DNA of 64,000 nucleotides, taken from the NCBI RefSeq assembly GCF_002224125.1, contig NZ_NCSM01000054.1, positions 123,625 to 187,624 on the forward strand. The letters are read 5' to 3'. This document shows, piece after piece, positions 8,551 through 17,868 of the stretch. The position numbers and the translations under genes are program-made. The notes under the pieces were generated by a model. The model saw only the letters and a program-made list of their open reading frames with translations. It was not told the origin of the DNA and ran no database searches. Source of the DNA: Streptomyces sp. NBS 14/10 (lineage in GTDB: Bacteria; Actinomycetota; Actinomycetes; Streptomycetales; Streptomycetaceae). The first letter of the stretch is position 1; each line of letters starts with the position of its first letter.

Positions 8551-9366
8551 ATGACGAGCGGTGCATCCTCGGGGGATATGACACCCGAACCTCAGGCCGG
8601 GCTGGAGATGCGGGCCTCGGACGCCGAGCGCGAGCGGATCGCCGACGCGCTCCGGGACGGCGTCGCCGAAGGACGCCTCACCATGGAGGAGTTCGAGGAG
8701 CGGCTGGACGCGGCGTACCGGGCCCGGACCCATGCCGAACTCGAACCGCTCGTACGGGACCTCCCGGTGCCCGGCCGTCCGGCCGCCGCCCCCGTGCCCG
8801 CGGCCGAGGGCGGCTGGGCGGAGCGGATCGGCGCCACGCCGACCTCCCGGACCGGGATCGCGGTCATGGGCGGCTTTCAGCGCAAGGGACGCTGGACCGT
8901 GGCGCGCCGCTTCACTTCTTTCGTCTTCTGGGGCGGCGGGGAGATCGATCTGCGCGAGGCCCGTTTCGAGGACCGTGACACGGTGATCCGCTGCTTCGCG
9001 ATCATGGGCGGGATCCAGGTCACGGCCCCGCCGGACATGGATGTGCAGGTCGGCGGCGTCGGCATCATGGGCGCCTTCGACCACAGCGGCTCCGGTGAGG
9101 GCTCGCCGGGCTCGCCGCGGGTGACCGTCACCGGCCTGGCGCTCTTCGGCGGTGTGGCGGTGGAGCGCAAGCTGCGCAAGGAGGAGCGCCAGCGCCTCAA
9201 GGAGGAGCGCAAACTGCTCCAGGCCGAGCGCCACGCCGAGCGGCGGGAGCTGCGGGCCGAGCGCCACGCGGAACGCCGGGAGCGGCATGCTGAGCGCCAT
9301 GCCGAGCGGCGTGAGCGGCGTGGGTCGGCGGAGCGCCCGTCCCTGGAGAAGCGGGACTGGGACTGA
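8551..9366 (+). CDS. DUF1707 (SHOCT-like) protein with LiaF-like C-terminal region
   Basis: A 271-residue soluble protein. The N-terminal DUF1707 segment (residues 20-70; MRASDAERERIADALRDG and MEEFEERLDAAYRARTHAEL) is followed by a beta-rich region (about 98-190) with repeated MGG/FGG glycine turns (AVMGGFQRKG, FAIMGGIQV, GIMGAFDH, LFGGVAVE) like the cell-wall-active antibiotic response domain. Residues from 192 are a highly charged helix of AERHAERRE repeats, probably a coiled coil or nucleic-acid/membrane contact. This domain pair is very common in Streptomyces and its role is unknown. ATG start at 8551. Confidence 0.85.
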   Translation: MTSGASSGDMTPEPQAGLEMRASDAERERIADALRDGVAEGRLTMEEFEERLDAAYRARTHAELEPLVRDLPVPGRPAAAPVPAAEGGWAERIGATPTSRTGIAVMGGFQRKGRWTVARRFTSFVFWGGGEIDLREARFEDRDTVIRCFAIMGGIQVTAPPDMDVQVGGVGIMGAFDHSGSGEGSPGSPRVTVTGLALFGGVAVERKLRKEERQRLKEERKLLQAERHAERRELRAERHAERRERHAERHAERRERRGSAERPSLEKRDWD

Positions 9367-9446
9367 GCGGCGGGTCTGGGAGCGACGGGGACTGAGCCGG
9401 TCGGCTGAAGACTGGGCCGATCGGGTAGGGACTGAGCCGGTCGGTC
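9357..9446. repeat. degenerate short repeats between two convergent genes
   Basis: The gap after the DUF1707 gene contains about three partial copies of a GGGACTGAGCCGGTCGG-like unit. It overlaps the last codons of the upstream gene and looks like slippage-generated duplication; no gene is present. Confidence 0.6.
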
Positions 9447-9448
9447 GG

Positions 9449-10771
9449 CTAGAGGGCGGCTGCCGCGCCGCCCTTGAGGGCCTGGAGGTCCAGTGCCCGC
9501 GCCATCGCCCGGTAGCCCTCGTCGCTCGGGTGGAGGTGGTCGCCCGAGTCGTACGACGGGCGCAGCCGGATCGGGTACATCGAGTCGCGCAGCGCGTGGT
9601 CGAAGTCGACCACGTCGTCGAAGACCTTGCCCGCCCGGATCTCTGTGTTGACCTGCTGGCGCACGGCGTCCAGCTCGGGGGTGTAGCCGCGGTGGCCGTA
9701 GAAGGGCGCGAGGGTGGCGCCGAGGACGCGCAGCCCGCGTGCGTGCGCCTGCTCGGTCAGCCGGCGCAGCCCGGCGACGATCGTGTCCGGGTCGGTCTGG
9801 TGCGGGGTCCGCAGTATGTCGTTGACGCCCAGTTCGACGACGACGGCCCTGACGCCCGTACGGGAGAGTACGTCGCGCCGGAAGCGGGACAGGGCGCTGG
9901 GGTTGTTCGGCGGGACCTGGGTGCCGTCGCTCAGCACGCGGTTGCCGCTGATGCCCGAGTTGAGCACGCTGTAGCGGGGCGCGCCGGGCTCGGTGCGCAG
10001 CCGCTCGGCGAGGAAGTCGGTCCAGCGGTGGTTGGCCCCGGCGGTGGAGGTGATGCCGTCGGTGATGGAGTCGCCGATGACGACGACGGTGCCCTGCGCC
10101 TCCCGGCTGAACACGTCCACGGCCGTCAGATAGCGCCAGTAGGGGCTCTGCTCGGTGTAGGCGGCCCCGGCGGTGTCCTCCGTACGGTCGCCGCGCGCCA
10201 GGTAGGAGGTCTGGCGGGCGTGCGGGTGGTAGGTCACCGAGCCGGAGGCGCGCGGGGTGTAGGTGGTGACCAGCAGGTCGGCGGCGGCCGGGATGTCCAG
10301 CCGCACCGGGTCGCTGGTGACGGCCTGGCCCGGCGGGATGGTCACCCACGGGCGCTCGGCGAAGGTGAGGCGGCGCATCGTGCCCGCGGCGGCGGTGGGG
10401 TTGCTGGGGGCGGCCGCCAGGGCCAGCGAGGCGTGCGTGATCGTCAGCGGGCGGGCGCTGTAGAAGTTGGACAGCTGGATACGCGCCTGGCTGCCGCCGA
10501 CACTGGTGTGGACGACGTTCCGTATCGACATGCCGGCATAGCCCCGCAGCGTGTTCGGCTCGGCTGCCGCGGCGGACGTGGACCAGGCGCCCACCCAGGT
10601 GCCGGCCGAGGCCGGGGCGGCCGAGCTACGGGGCTTGCCGGCAGCGGTGTCGATGTTGCCGTCGCTGTTGCCGACCCCGATGAATATCGCGGTCGAGATG
10701 AGGACCACCACAGCCGCCAGCGCAGCGAGCACGGCATAGGCCGTGCGTCTGGGCATAGGGGGCACGCTCAT
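9449..10771 (-). CDS. secreted or membrane-anchored SGNH/GDSL hydrolase
   Basis: A 440-residue protein with one hydrophobic segment near the N-terminus (AYAVLAALAAVVVLISTAIFI), acting as signal anchor or uncleaved signal, so the enzyme faces outside. The SGNH blocks are clear: block I VIGDSITDG (nucleophile Ser), block II Gly in SGISGN, block III GVND, and block V SGDHLHPS (Asp and His). About 240 residues lie between the anchor and block I, a beta-rich region common in Streptomyces GDSL proteins. The ATG at 10771 has GAGGAG 8 bp upstream; the longer frame to 10945 lacks this. The substrate is an ester (lipid or polysaccharide), not predictable further. Confidence 0.88.
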   Translation of the reverse strand: MSVPPMPRRTAYAVLAALAAVVVLISTAIFIGVGNSDGNIDTAAGKPRSSAAPASAGTWVGAWSTSAAAAEPNTLRGYAGMSIRNVVHTSVGGSQARIQLSNFYSARPLTITHASLALAAAPSNPTAAAGTMRRLTFAERPWVTIPPGQAVTSDPVRLDIPAAADLLVTTYTPRASGSVTYHPHARQTSYLARGDRTEDTAGAAYTEQSPYWRYLTAVDVFSREAQGTVVVIGDSITDGITSTAGANHRWTDFLAERLRTEPGAPRYSVLNSGISGNRVLSDGTQVPPNNPSALSRFRRDVLSRTGVRAVVVELGVNDILRTPHQTDPDTIVAGLRRLTEQAHARGLRVLGATLAPFYGHRGYTPELDAVRQQVNTEIRAGKVFDDVVDFDHALRDSMYPIRLRPSYDSGDHLHPSDEGYRAMARALDLQALKGGAAAAL

Positions 10772-11042
10772 GGGCGGGTGTCTCCTCGGGCAGACGGAAC
10801 TTGGGGCTCCGAAAGTGGACGTGAACTGCGAGAGAGCAGCGGCGTCGCTGCGGTCCGGTCGGCTCACCATGATCCCATGGCGAGGTACGCGGCGCTTCCG
10901 GCGGGGCCGCAGGCCTGCCTCCGGCGCACAGAGTCGCTCGCCCACTCAGACGATGGGAACCGCCCGTACGTTCCACTCCATAGGCGACGGAATCGGGACT
11001 GAGACAAGAAAGAGACAATGACCGAGGGGACGGCTCGACCGG

Positions 11043-12389
11043 GTGGAGCGAATGGAGCGGATGAACCCGATGGAACGCACGCCGATGGATGAGGCGGTGC
11101 CGCCGGCTGCGGCCGCGAGGGCCGCTTTCTCCTCGGAGACCGCGCTGGACGTGGAGAAGCGCCGCGGCGTGCGCCGGATGAAGACGATCGCGACGGCGAT
11201 GCTGCTGGCCGTCGCCGTCGTGTACGCGCTGGCGACCTGGGCGCGGTCGGCCGGCGCGGGCGGCTGGGCCGGGTACGCGGCGGCGGCCGCCGAGGCCGGG
11301 ATGGTCGGCGCGCTGGCCGACTGGTTCGCGGTGACCGCGCTGTTCCGGCGGCCCATGGGGCTGCCGATCCCGCACACCGCGATCATCCCGACCAAGAAGG
11401 ACCAGCTGGGGGTGAGCCTCGGCGAGTTCGTCGGCGAGAACTTCCTGTCCGGCGACGTGGTGCGGATGCGGCTGCGGGCTGTCGGCATCAGCAGCAGGCT
11501 GGGCGCCTGGCTGGCCGAGCCCGCCCACGCCGACCGGGTGACGGCCGAGTTGGCGACGGCCCTGCGCGGCGCGCTCACGGTGCTGCGGGACTCCGATGTC
11601 CAGGCCGTGGTGGGCGAGGCGATCACCCGGCGCGCCGACGCACAGGAGATCGCGCCGGGCCTCGGCAAGATGCTGGAGCGGATCGTCGCGGACGGCGGGC
11701 ACCACCGGGCCGTGGACCTGGTGTGTCTGCGCGCCCACGACTGGCTCGTCGAGCACAACGAGTCGGTGATGGAGGCGGTGGCGGGCGGCGCGCCCGGCTG
11801 GACCCCGCGGTTCGTCGACCGGAAGGTCGGCGAGCGGGTCTACAAGGAACTGCTGCGGTTCGTCAGCGAGATGCGCGATATGCCGGATCATCCGGCGCGC
11901 GGGGCGCTGGACCGCTTCCTGGCCGACTTCGCGGGCGATCTGCAGTCCGATACGGACACCCGGGCGCGGGTGGAGCGACTGAAGGGGGAGGTGCTGGGGC
12001 GGGGCGAGGTGCAGGACCTGATCGCCTCGGCGTGGGCCTCCGTACGGGCGATGATCGTCGCGGCGGCCGAGGACGAGCGCAGCGAACTGCGGCTGCGGGC
12101 GCGGGCGGCGATCCTCTCGCTCGGCTCGCGGCTGGCCACGGAGGGGCGGCTGCGGGCGAAGGTCGACGGGTGGCTGGAGGACGCGGCGGTGTATGTGGTC
12201 ACCACCTACCGGGACGAGATCACCTCGCTGATCACCGAGACCGTGGCGGGCTGGGACGCGGAGCACACCTCGCGGAAGATCGAGGCGCATATCGGGCGGG
12301 ACCTGCAGTTCATCCGGATCAACGGCACGGTCGTGGGCGCGCTGGCGGGGCTGGTGATCTATACGGTCTCGCGGCTGCTGGGCGCGTAG
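11043..12389 (+). CDS. DUF445 family membrane protein
   Basis: A 448-residue protein of the DUF445/YjiN type. A transmembrane helix (about 50-70) and the conserved GMVGALADWFAVTALFRRP with IPHTAIIPTKKDQLG follow the N-terminal tail; the long middle is helical, and a second transmembrane segment closes the protein (VVGALAGLVIYTVSRLLGA). Family members are inner-membrane proteins of unknown function. The start is uncertain because the first codons are themselves repetitive (GTG 11043, ATG 11052, 11061 and 11067 all in frame, reading MERMERMNPMER). Confidence 0.85.
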   Translation: MERMERMNPMERTPMDEAVPPAAAARAAFSSETALDVEKRRGVRRMKTIATAMLLAVAVVYALATWARSAGAGGWAGYAAAAAEAGMVGALADWFAVTALFRRPMGLPIPHTAIIPTKKDQLGVSLGEFVGENFLSGDVVRMRLRAVGISSRLGAWLAEPAHADRVTAELATALRGALTVLRDSDVQAVVGEAITRRADAQEIAPGLGKMLERIVADGGHHRAVDLVCLRAHDWLVEHNESVMEAVAGGAPGWTPRFVDRKVGERVYKELLRFVSEMRDMPDHPARGALDRFLADFAGDLQSDTDTRARVERLKGEVLGRGEVQDLIASAWASVRAMIVAAAEDERSELRLRARAAILSLGSRLATEGRLRAKVDGWLEDAAVYVVTTYRDEITSLITETVAGWDAEHTSRKIEAHIGRDLQFIRINGTVVGALAGLVIYTVSRLLGA

Positions 12390-12488
12390 CGGTTCTGGGC
12401 GCTCAGCGGTTCTGGAGAGTGCGGGCCGCAGGGCCTATGGTGCCCCGACCGGAGGGGGCTTGGCGGGAGGCCCCGGAGGGAGGTCGGC

Positions 12489-13331
12489 GTGCGACGGCAG
12501 CGGTTACCGGTGGTCGTACGGGGGCGCTTACGGGGGCGGGCACGGGGGTGGCGCCCGCGGCGGGCGGTTCTGGCGCGGGTCCTGTGGACCGGCGCGGAGA
12601 TCACCGTCACTCTCGGGCTCGTCATGCTGCTCTTCGTCGTCCATCAGCTGTGGTGGACCAACCGGGAGGCGCGGGAGGGCGCCAAACGGGAGGTGGCGGC
12701 GCTGGAGCGGGAGTGGAGCGACGGGGCGGTCGAGAATCCGTCCGGGGACGGCTCGGCCGAGGATCCACCCAGGGGCGACTCGTCAGCGGCCGCCGACCCC
12801 GACTCGGACCGTGCCACGGCCCGTAACTCCCCGGCGGCGGCCGGGAGCCGGGCCCCGCGCCGGGACCAGACGTACGCCGTGCTGCGCATCCCCCGTATCG
12901 GGCTGACCGCCCCGGTGGCCGAGGGCATCAGCAGGGCCGGGGTGCTCAACAAGGGCTACGTGGGCCACTACCCGAAGACCGCGCAGCCCGGCCAGGTCGG
13001 CAACTTCGCGCTCGCGGGCCACCGCAATACGCACGGCGAGCCGTTCCGCCACCTCGACGAGGTGCGGGCGGGCGATACGGTCCGCGTCGAGACCGCCGAC
13101 GGCCGCTACACCTATGTCGTCGAGCGGACCCTGCCGCGCACCTCGCCCTCCGACGGCACGGTCGTCGCGGCGGTGCCGTACAGCTCGGCGCATCCGCGCT
13201 ACCGCTACACCGAGCGGGGCTCGTACATCACGCTGACGACCTGCACCCCGGAGTACACCTCCCGGTACCGGCTGGTGGTGTGGGGCAGGCTGAAGGCGGC
13301 CGAGCCGCGCGCTGTCGGTGGGGGCGACTAG
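12489..13331 (+). CDS. class E sortase
   Basis: A 280-residue type II membrane transpeptidase that links LAxTG-containing surface proteins to peptidoglycan. A basic N-terminus precedes one membrane helix (about 36-53), a Pro/Ser/Asp-rich linker (80-125) and the sortase barrel. The catalytic triad is visible: His178 in AGHRNTHG, Cys252 in LTTCTPEY and Arg261 in SRYRLV. Tyr in the following motifs and overall length fit Streptomyces SrtE enzymes. The GTG start at 12489 makes codons 6 and 14 TTA (12504-12506 and 12528-12530), predicting translation control by the bldA tRNA; in Streptomyces class E sortases serve aerial development. A possible LAxTG substrate is encoded at 18033. Confidence 0.9.
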   Translation: MRRQRLPVVVRGRLRGRARGWRPRRAVLARVLWTGAEITVTLGLVMLLFVVHQLWWTNREAREGAKREVAALEREWSDGAVENPSGDGSAEDPPRGDSSAAADPDSDRATARNSPAAAGSRAPRRDQTYAVLRIPRIGLTAPVAEGISRAGVLNKGYVGHYPKTAQPGQVGNFALAGHRNTHGEPFRHLDEVRAGDTVRVETADGRYTYVVERTLPRTSPSDGTVVAAVPYSSAHPRYRYTERGSYITLTTCTPEYTSRYRLVVWGRLKAAEPRAVGGGD

Positions 13332-13412
13332 ACTCGCGTACGAACTGATCAGCTGGGCAAGGGCGTTGCGGGCCGCGTACGTCTCGCGGGTGTTACGGGG
13401 AGGGGGAGTCCG

Positions 13413-13721
13413 ATGGTCCACCGCATCGAAGTGCTGCGGACGCACCTCGGCGTGCTCCTGTTCCTGCTGACCGGAGTGCTCCTCACGCACACCGGCCTGA
13501 TGAGCGCCGTCGCGCTCGCCGCGACCGCCACGATCGCGGCCGCCCTGCTGACCTGCGCGCTGCTGGCCGCGCGCGCTCTCGCCCCGCTTCCGCCGGGGCG
13601 AATACGCACCGCGATACGGGACAGGGAGCGCCGTACGGCGTTCCTGGCCCAGCGGGATCCCGACGCCGCGGGCCGCCCGCGGCCGCGAGCGCCGGGCCGT
13701 CGCCTGCCGACGGCCGCGTAG
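13413..13721 (+). CDS. small membrane protein upstream of yidC-like gene (DUF6412-like)
   Basis: A 102-residue protein with two hydrophobic segments (LGVLLFLLTGVLL and SAVALAATATIAAALLTCALLAARA) and a basic, Pro-rich C-terminus. Streptomyces genomes carry a similarly sized protein directly upstream of a small YidC/Oxa1 homologue, which is the arrangement here (next gene 138 bp downstream). The function is unknown; a role with membrane protein insertion is only inferred from position. ATG start at 13413 after a GGGGAGGGGG stretch. Confidence 0.7.
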   Translation: MVHRIEVLRTHLGVLLFLLTGVLLTHTGLMSAVALAATATIAAALLTCALLAARALAPLPPGRIRTAIRDRERRTAFLAQRDPDAAGRPRPRAPGRRLPTAA

Positions 13722-13729
13722 GCGCTCCG

Positions 13730-13780
13730 CTCCCGTAGCTTCATCAGCTTCATTACTGGAGCCCGCTTCATTGCTGGAGC
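13730..13780. repeat. short tandem duplication in intergenic gap
   Basis: The sequence CTTCATTRCTGGAGCCC occurs twice back to back in the gap before the YidC-like gene. It carries no gene. Confidence 0.7.
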
Positions 13781-13859
13781 CCACGTGGCTCGTCACGCCG
13801 ACTCACCGAATCCGGCATCGGATTCCGGCACACGACGAGACCCCGTGGAGGGCTTTCCC

Positions 13860-14588
13860 ATGTCTGTTTTCGCCGCGCTGGGCACGCTGCTCAGCTGGTT
13901 CGCCGACTGTCTGGCACCGCTGTTCGGGGCGTCCGCGACGGCCGCCGCGATCGTCCTGTTCACGCTGTGCGTGCGCGCCGCGCTCCATCCGCTCGCCCGC
14001 GCGGCCGTGCGCGGCGAGAAGGCGCGCGCCGCGCTCGCGCCGAAGATGGCCGAGCTGAACCGCCGTCACAAGCGCGACCCCGAGCGGCTGCGGCGCGCGA
14101 TGGCCGAGCTGTACCGGAAGGAGTCGGTCTCCCCGGTCGCGGGCTGCCTGCCGACGCTCGTTCAGCTGCCCGTCTTCTTCGTCATGTACCACCTGTTCTC
14201 CACCGGCAGCGGCGCCGGGGACCTGCTGGACCACACCCTGGCGGGCGCCCCGCTGGGCGGCCGGTGGGGCGGGGACCTGGCCGGGCCGCACGGGGCGGTC
14301 TACCTCGCCCTGTTCGTGCTGATCGCGGCGGTGGCGGGCTGGACGTACGTACGCGCCCGCAAGGCGGCCGCCGGCCGGCCTGCCCCCGCGGGGGTCCCGG
14401 CGGGGGCGGCCAAGCTGCTGCCCCTGATGTCGTTCGGCACGCTGGTCACCGCCGCCGTGGTGCCGCTGGCGGCGGGGCTCTACCTGGCGACCAGCACGAC
14501 CTGGACGGCGGTCGAGCGGGCCCTGCTCCAGAGCACGGGCCGGGACCGGGAGGAGAGGGCCAAAGGGGGCGCGCGGTCCAGTGGATGA
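13860..14588 (+). CDS. YidC/Oxa1 family membrane protein insertase
   Basis: A 242-residue multi-spanning protein of the YidC/Oxa1/Alb3 family, which helps insert and fold membrane proteins. The family core is present: a first transmembrane helix with the following basic loop (RAAVRGEKARAALAPKMAELNRRHK), the helical hairpin, and LPTLVQLPVFFVMYHLF before the remaining helices. It lacks a large extracytoplasmic domain, as in Gram-positive homologues, and has no lipobox. The frame is open from 13785, but ATG 13860 has GGAGGG close upstream and gives a sensible N-terminus. Streptomyces usually encode a second, essential yidC near oriC; this is an extra copy. Confidence 0.88.
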   Translation: MSVFAALGTLLSWFADCLAPLFGASATAAAIVLFTLCVRAALHPLARAAVRGEKARAALAPKMAELNRRHKRDPERLRRAMAELYRKESVSPVAGCLPTLVQLPVFFVMYHLFSTGSGAGDLLDHTLAGAPLGGRWGGDLAGPHGAVYLALFVLIAAVAGWTYVRARKAAAGRPAPAGVPAGAAKLLPLMSFGTLVTAAVVPLAAGLYLATSTTWTAVERALLQSTGRDREERAKGGARSSG

Positions 14589-14668
14589 ACGGAGTCTTGC
14601 GGACTGGACGCCGCTCTTGTGAGGATCGATCAGCCAGGGCCGCCCCTCGACTTACGGGAGTCATCAGA

Positions 14669-15526
14669 ATGAAGCTGCTGCGTGTCGGACCTGCGGGGGC
14701 GGAGCGCCCGGCGGTACTCGATGAGTCGGGCACCCCGCGCGATCTGTCGGGCCTGGCCAAGGACATCGACGGGGCCCTGCTCGGCGACGAGGCGGCGCTC
14801 GCCGGGATCCGTGCGGCGCTCGCGTCGGGCGAACTGCCCGCGCTGGACGCCGCGGACTCCCGGATCGGCCCGCCGCTGGGCCGTATCGGCAAGATCGTGT
14901 GCATCGGGCTGAACTACCACGACCACGCCACGGAGACCGGCGCCGCGATCCCTCAGGAGCCGATCCTCTTCATGAAGGCCCCGGACACCGTCGTCGGCCC
15001 CGATGACACGGTCCTGGTGCCGCGCGGCAGCGAGAAGACCGACTGGGAGGTGGAGCTGGCCGTCGTCATCGGGCGCACGGCCCGCTACCTCGAATCCGAC
15101 GAGGAGGCCCTTGCCTCGGTCGCGGGCTACGCCATCGCCCACGACGTCTCGGAGCGGGCGTTCCAGATCGAGCGCGGCGGCCAGTGGGACAAGGGCAAGA
15201 ACTGCGAGACCTTCAACCCCCTCGGCCCCTGGCTGGTCACCGCCGACGAGATCCCCGACCCCCAGGCGCTGGCCTTGCGCCTGTGGGTCAACGGCGAGCT
15301 CAAGCAGGACGGCACCACGGCGGACCAGATCTTCCCGGTGGCCCAGGTGGTGCGCTATCTCAGCCAGTTCATGCCCCTCTACCCGGGGGATGTCATCAAC
15401 ACCGGCACCCCGGCGGGCGTGGCCCTGGGACAGCCCGAGCCCAAGCCGTATCTGCGGGCCGGGGACGTCGTCGAGCTGGAGATCGACGGGCTGGGGCGGC
15501 AGCGCCAGGAGTTCAAGGACGCGTGA
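14669..15526 (+). CDS. fumarylacetoacetate hydrolase family protein
   Basis: A 285-residue cytoplasmic enzyme of the FAH superfamily, which cleaves or decarboxylates acylpyruvates and related diketo acids with Mg2+. The core shows GLNYHDHATETG, the metal ligands in DWEVELAVVIG (two Glu), HDVSER, and the C-terminal NTGTPAGVALG typical of the ureidoglycolate lyase/acylpyruvase group. ATG at 14669 with GGGAG 8 bp upstream; the frame is open far upstream but that overlaps the YidC-like gene. It overlaps the convergent Gfo/Idh/MocA gene by 14 bp at the 3' end. Confidence 0.9.
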   Translation: MKLLRVGPAGAERPAVLDESGTPRDLSGLAKDIDGALLGDEAALAGIRAALASGELPALDAADSRIGPPLGRIGKIVCIGLNYHDHATETGAAIPQEPILFMKAPDTVVGPDDTVLVPRGSEKTDWEVELAVVIGRTARYLESDEEALASVAGYAIAHDVSERAFQIERGGQWDKGKNCETFNPLGPWLVTADEIPDPQALALRLWVNGELKQDGTTADQIFPVAQVVRYLSQFMPLYPGDVINTGTPAGVALGQPEPKPYLRAGDVVELEIDGLGRQRQEFKDA

Positions 15527-16625
15527 TCCGGACCGTACGGCCCTCCGCCGCCGAGGTGCGGGCCGCCTCCAGGACCCGGAGGGCGGCCGCGGCCTCGGCG
15601 GCGGTGACCGGCGGGGCGCCGCCGTCGCGGAGCGCGGTGGCGATGGCGCGGTAGTAGGCCGGGTAGTCGCCCGGGAGGGTGGGTACGGGCACGCCGCCGC
15701 CGGTAAGGGGCGACTCGCCCGCGCCCAGCCGGCCCCAGGCGGCTTCGGGTTCGGCGCCCCAGGGCGCGCCGCCGTCCGTACCGGGGCGCAGGCCCTCGCG
15801 CAGCGCGGCCTCCTGGGGGTCGAGGCCGTACTTCACATAGCCCGCCTGGCTGCCCAGCACCCGGAAGCGCGGGCCCAGCTGCGCGGTGATCGCGCTCATC
15901 CACAGATGGGAGCGGACGCCGCTCGCATGGGTGAGGGCGATGAAGGTGTCGTCGTCGGTGCGGGCGCCCGGGCGGCGCACATCGACCTCGGCGTAGACGG
16001 AGGTGGCCGGCCCGAAGAGGGTGAGGGCCTGGTCGACGAGGTGGCTGCCCAGGTCGTACAGCAGCCCGCCGACCTCGGCCGGGTCGCCGGACTCGCGCCA
16101 GCCGCCCTTGAGCTGGGGGCGCCAGCGCTCGAAACGGGACTCGAAGCGCTGCACCTCGCCGAGCGCGCCCTCGGCGAGCAGCTTGTGCAGAGTGCGGAAG
16201 TCGTTGTCCCAGCGGCGGTTCTGGAAGACGCTCAGCAGCAGGCCGCGGCGGTCGGCGAGCTCGGCCAGCTCCTCGGCCTCGGCGGCGGTCGCGGCGAGCG
16301 GCTTGTCGACGACGACCGGCAGCCCGGCCTCCAGGGCGGCGCGCGCGAGGGGGACGTGGGTGCGGTTGGGGGAGGCGATGACGACCAGACCCAGCTCACC
16401 GGCGCGCGCCCACAGCTCATCGGCTGAGGCGGCGAGGCGCACCCCCGGGTACTCGTCGGCGGCCTGCCGCTGCCGCTCCGGGCTGGAGGTGACCACGGTG
16501 TCGAGGACGAGGCCGTCCGTGGCGGCGATCAGGGGCGCGTGGAAGACGGAGCCCGCCAGACCGAAGCCGATGAGGGCGACGCGTACGGGGGTGGAGCCAG
16601 GGGTGCCGGTGCCGGTGTCAGCCAT
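15513..16625 (-). CDS. Gfo/Idh/MocA family oxidoreductase
   Basis: A 370-residue NAD(P)-dependent dehydrogenase of sugars or inositols. The Rossmann start ALIGFGLAGSVFHAPLI, SPNRTHVPLARAALEAG and the DKPLA motif (the EKP-like catalytic Lys) are present, with LYDLGSHLVDQAL in the C-terminal domain. ATG at 16625 opens towards a divergent ROK regulator gene 55 bp away, suggesting that the ROK protein controls it. The 3' end overlaps the convergent FAH gene by 14 bp. The substrate is unknown. Confidence 0.92.
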   Translation of the reverse strand: MADTGTGTPGSTPVRVALIGFGLAGSVFHAPLIAATDGLVLDTVVTSSPERQRQAADEYPGVRLAASADELWARAGELGLVVIASPNRTHVPLARAALEAGLPVVVDKPLAATAAEAEELAELADRRGLLLSVFQNRRWDNDFRTLHKLLAEGALGEVQRFESRFERWRPQLKGGWRESGDPAEVGGLLYDLGSHLVDQALTLFGPATSVYAEVDVRRPGARTDDDTFIALTHASGVRSHLWMSAITAQLGPRFRVLGSQAGYVKYGLDPQEAALREGLRPGTDGGAPWGAEPEAAWGRLGAGESPLTGGGVPVPTLPGDYPAYYRAIATALRDGGAPPVTAAEAAAALRVLEAARTSAAEGRTVRITRP

Positions 16626-16638
16626 GGAACTACTTTGA

Positions 16639-16649
16639 CAACACTGTTG
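16639..16649. promoter_or_regulatory. palindromic operator candidate between Gfo/Idh and ROK genes
   Basis: In the 55-bp divergent intergenic region lies CAACACTGTTG, a perfect 11-bp palindrome around one central base, overlapping a TTTGACA that could be a -35 box. ROK repressors bind short inverted repeats in such places, so this is the likely site of the divergently encoded ROK protein. This is an inference from position and symmetry. Confidence 0.5.
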
Positions 16650-16680
16650 CGGAAGCGCAAGCGGGAGCCACAATGGGGGC

Positions 16681-17868
16681 GTGAACAGCGCGATGTCCTC
16701 GACGGCCCGACCCGGCGCCAGGCCCGGGCCTGGCACCCAGCCCGGACCGGGAACCCAGCCCGGCCCCGGCGCCAATCTGGCCGTTCTGCGCGGCCATAAC
16801 GCGGCCCTCGTCCTCGGTCTGCTGCGGGACGCGGGCGAGGGCGGGATCAGCCGGCTGGAGCTGGCCGCGCAGACCGGGCTCACCCCGCAGGCCGTCAGCA
16901 AGATCACGGCCCGGCTGCGGGCGGACGGGCTGGCCGCCGAGGCGGGCCACCGGGCGTCCACCGGCGGTAAGCCGCGTACGGTCCTGCGGCTGGTCCCGGG
17001 CGCGCGGCGGGCGATCGGGCTGCACCTGGACCGCGATGAGCTGACGGCCGTGCTGGTCGACCTCGCGGGCACACCGCTCGGCCGGCGCACGGTCCCCTTC
17101 GACTTCGGCGCGGGGGCTGAGGAGGCGGTCGCCGTGGTCGGCCGCGAGGTCGAGGCGCTGCTCGCCGAGGCCGACGGCGGCCGCACCGGGCTGCTGGGGG
17201 CCGGGGTCGCCGCCCCCGGGCCGCTGGACCACGGCTCCGGCGTGTTGCGCCGCGTCACCGGCTTCCCCCGCTGGGACGGCTTCCCGCTGCGCGACGCGCT
17301 CGCTCAGCGCCTCGGCCTCCCCGTCGTCCTGGACAAGGACACCAACGCCGCCGCACTCGGGCTCACCGTCGGCCGCGCCCGGCAGCGCGCCGCCGCCGGG
17401 TCCTTCCCCGCCGGGTCCTTCGCGTATCTGCACCTCGGCACCGGTCTGGGTGCCGGTCTCGTCCTCGGCGGGGCCGTCCACCGGGGAGCCCGCACCGGCG
17501 CGGGGGAGTTCGGACACCAGGTCATCCAGCTGGACGGGCCGCCCTGCGGCTGCGGCGACCGCGGCTGCCTGGAGGCGCTGTGCCTGGCCGCGGTCGCGGA
17601 CGGCGACCCGGCCCGGGCGGCGCGGCTGCTCGGCGTCGGCGCCGCCAACCTCGTACGGCTGCTCGACATCGACCGGGTGCTGCTCGGCGGCCGGGTCGTA
17701 CTGGCCGCGCCCGAGCCGTACGCGCGCGGCGTGGCCGAGACGCTGGCCGCGGACGCGGCGCGGGCCGGCGGCCGTACGGTCCCGGTGGATGTGATCGGCC
17801 GGGGCGGCCACGCGGTCGTGGAGGGCGCGGCGCAGCTGGTGCTGGCGCCGCTGTTCGCGGTGGGGTGA
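16681..17868 (+). CDS. ROK family transcriptional regulator
   Basis: A 395-residue repressor. After a Pro/Gly repeat tail (RPGPGTQPGPGTQPGPGA) comes a winged-helix DNA-binding domain (about 36-95; SRLELAAQTGLTPQAVSKITARL) and the ROK sugar-kinase-like domain with the zinc-binding CGCGDRGCLEAL motif. It presumably senses a sugar and represses the divergent Gfo/Idh/MocA gene. GTG start at 16681. The duplicated PGPGTQ peptide near the start is another short repeat of the kind seen in several genes of this window. Confidence 0.9.
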   Translation: MNSAMSSTARPGARPGPGTQPGPGTQPGPGANLAVLRGHNAALVLGLLRDAGEGGISRLELAAQTGLTPQAVSKITARLRADGLAAEAGHRASTGGKPRTVLRLVPGARRAIGLHLDRDELTAVLVDLAGTPLGRRTVPFDFGAGAEEAVAVVGREVEALLAEADGGRTGLLGAGVAAPGPLDHGSGVLRRVTGFPRWDGFPLRDALAQRLGLPVVLDKDTNAAALGLTVGRARQRAAAGSFPAGSFAYLHLGTGLGAGLVLGGAVHRGARTGAGEFGHQVIQLDGPPCGCGDRGCLEALCLAAVADGDPARAARLLGVGAANLVRLLDIDRVLLGGRVVLAAPEPYARGVAETLAADAARAGGRTVPVDVIGRGGHAVVEGAAQLVLAPLFAVG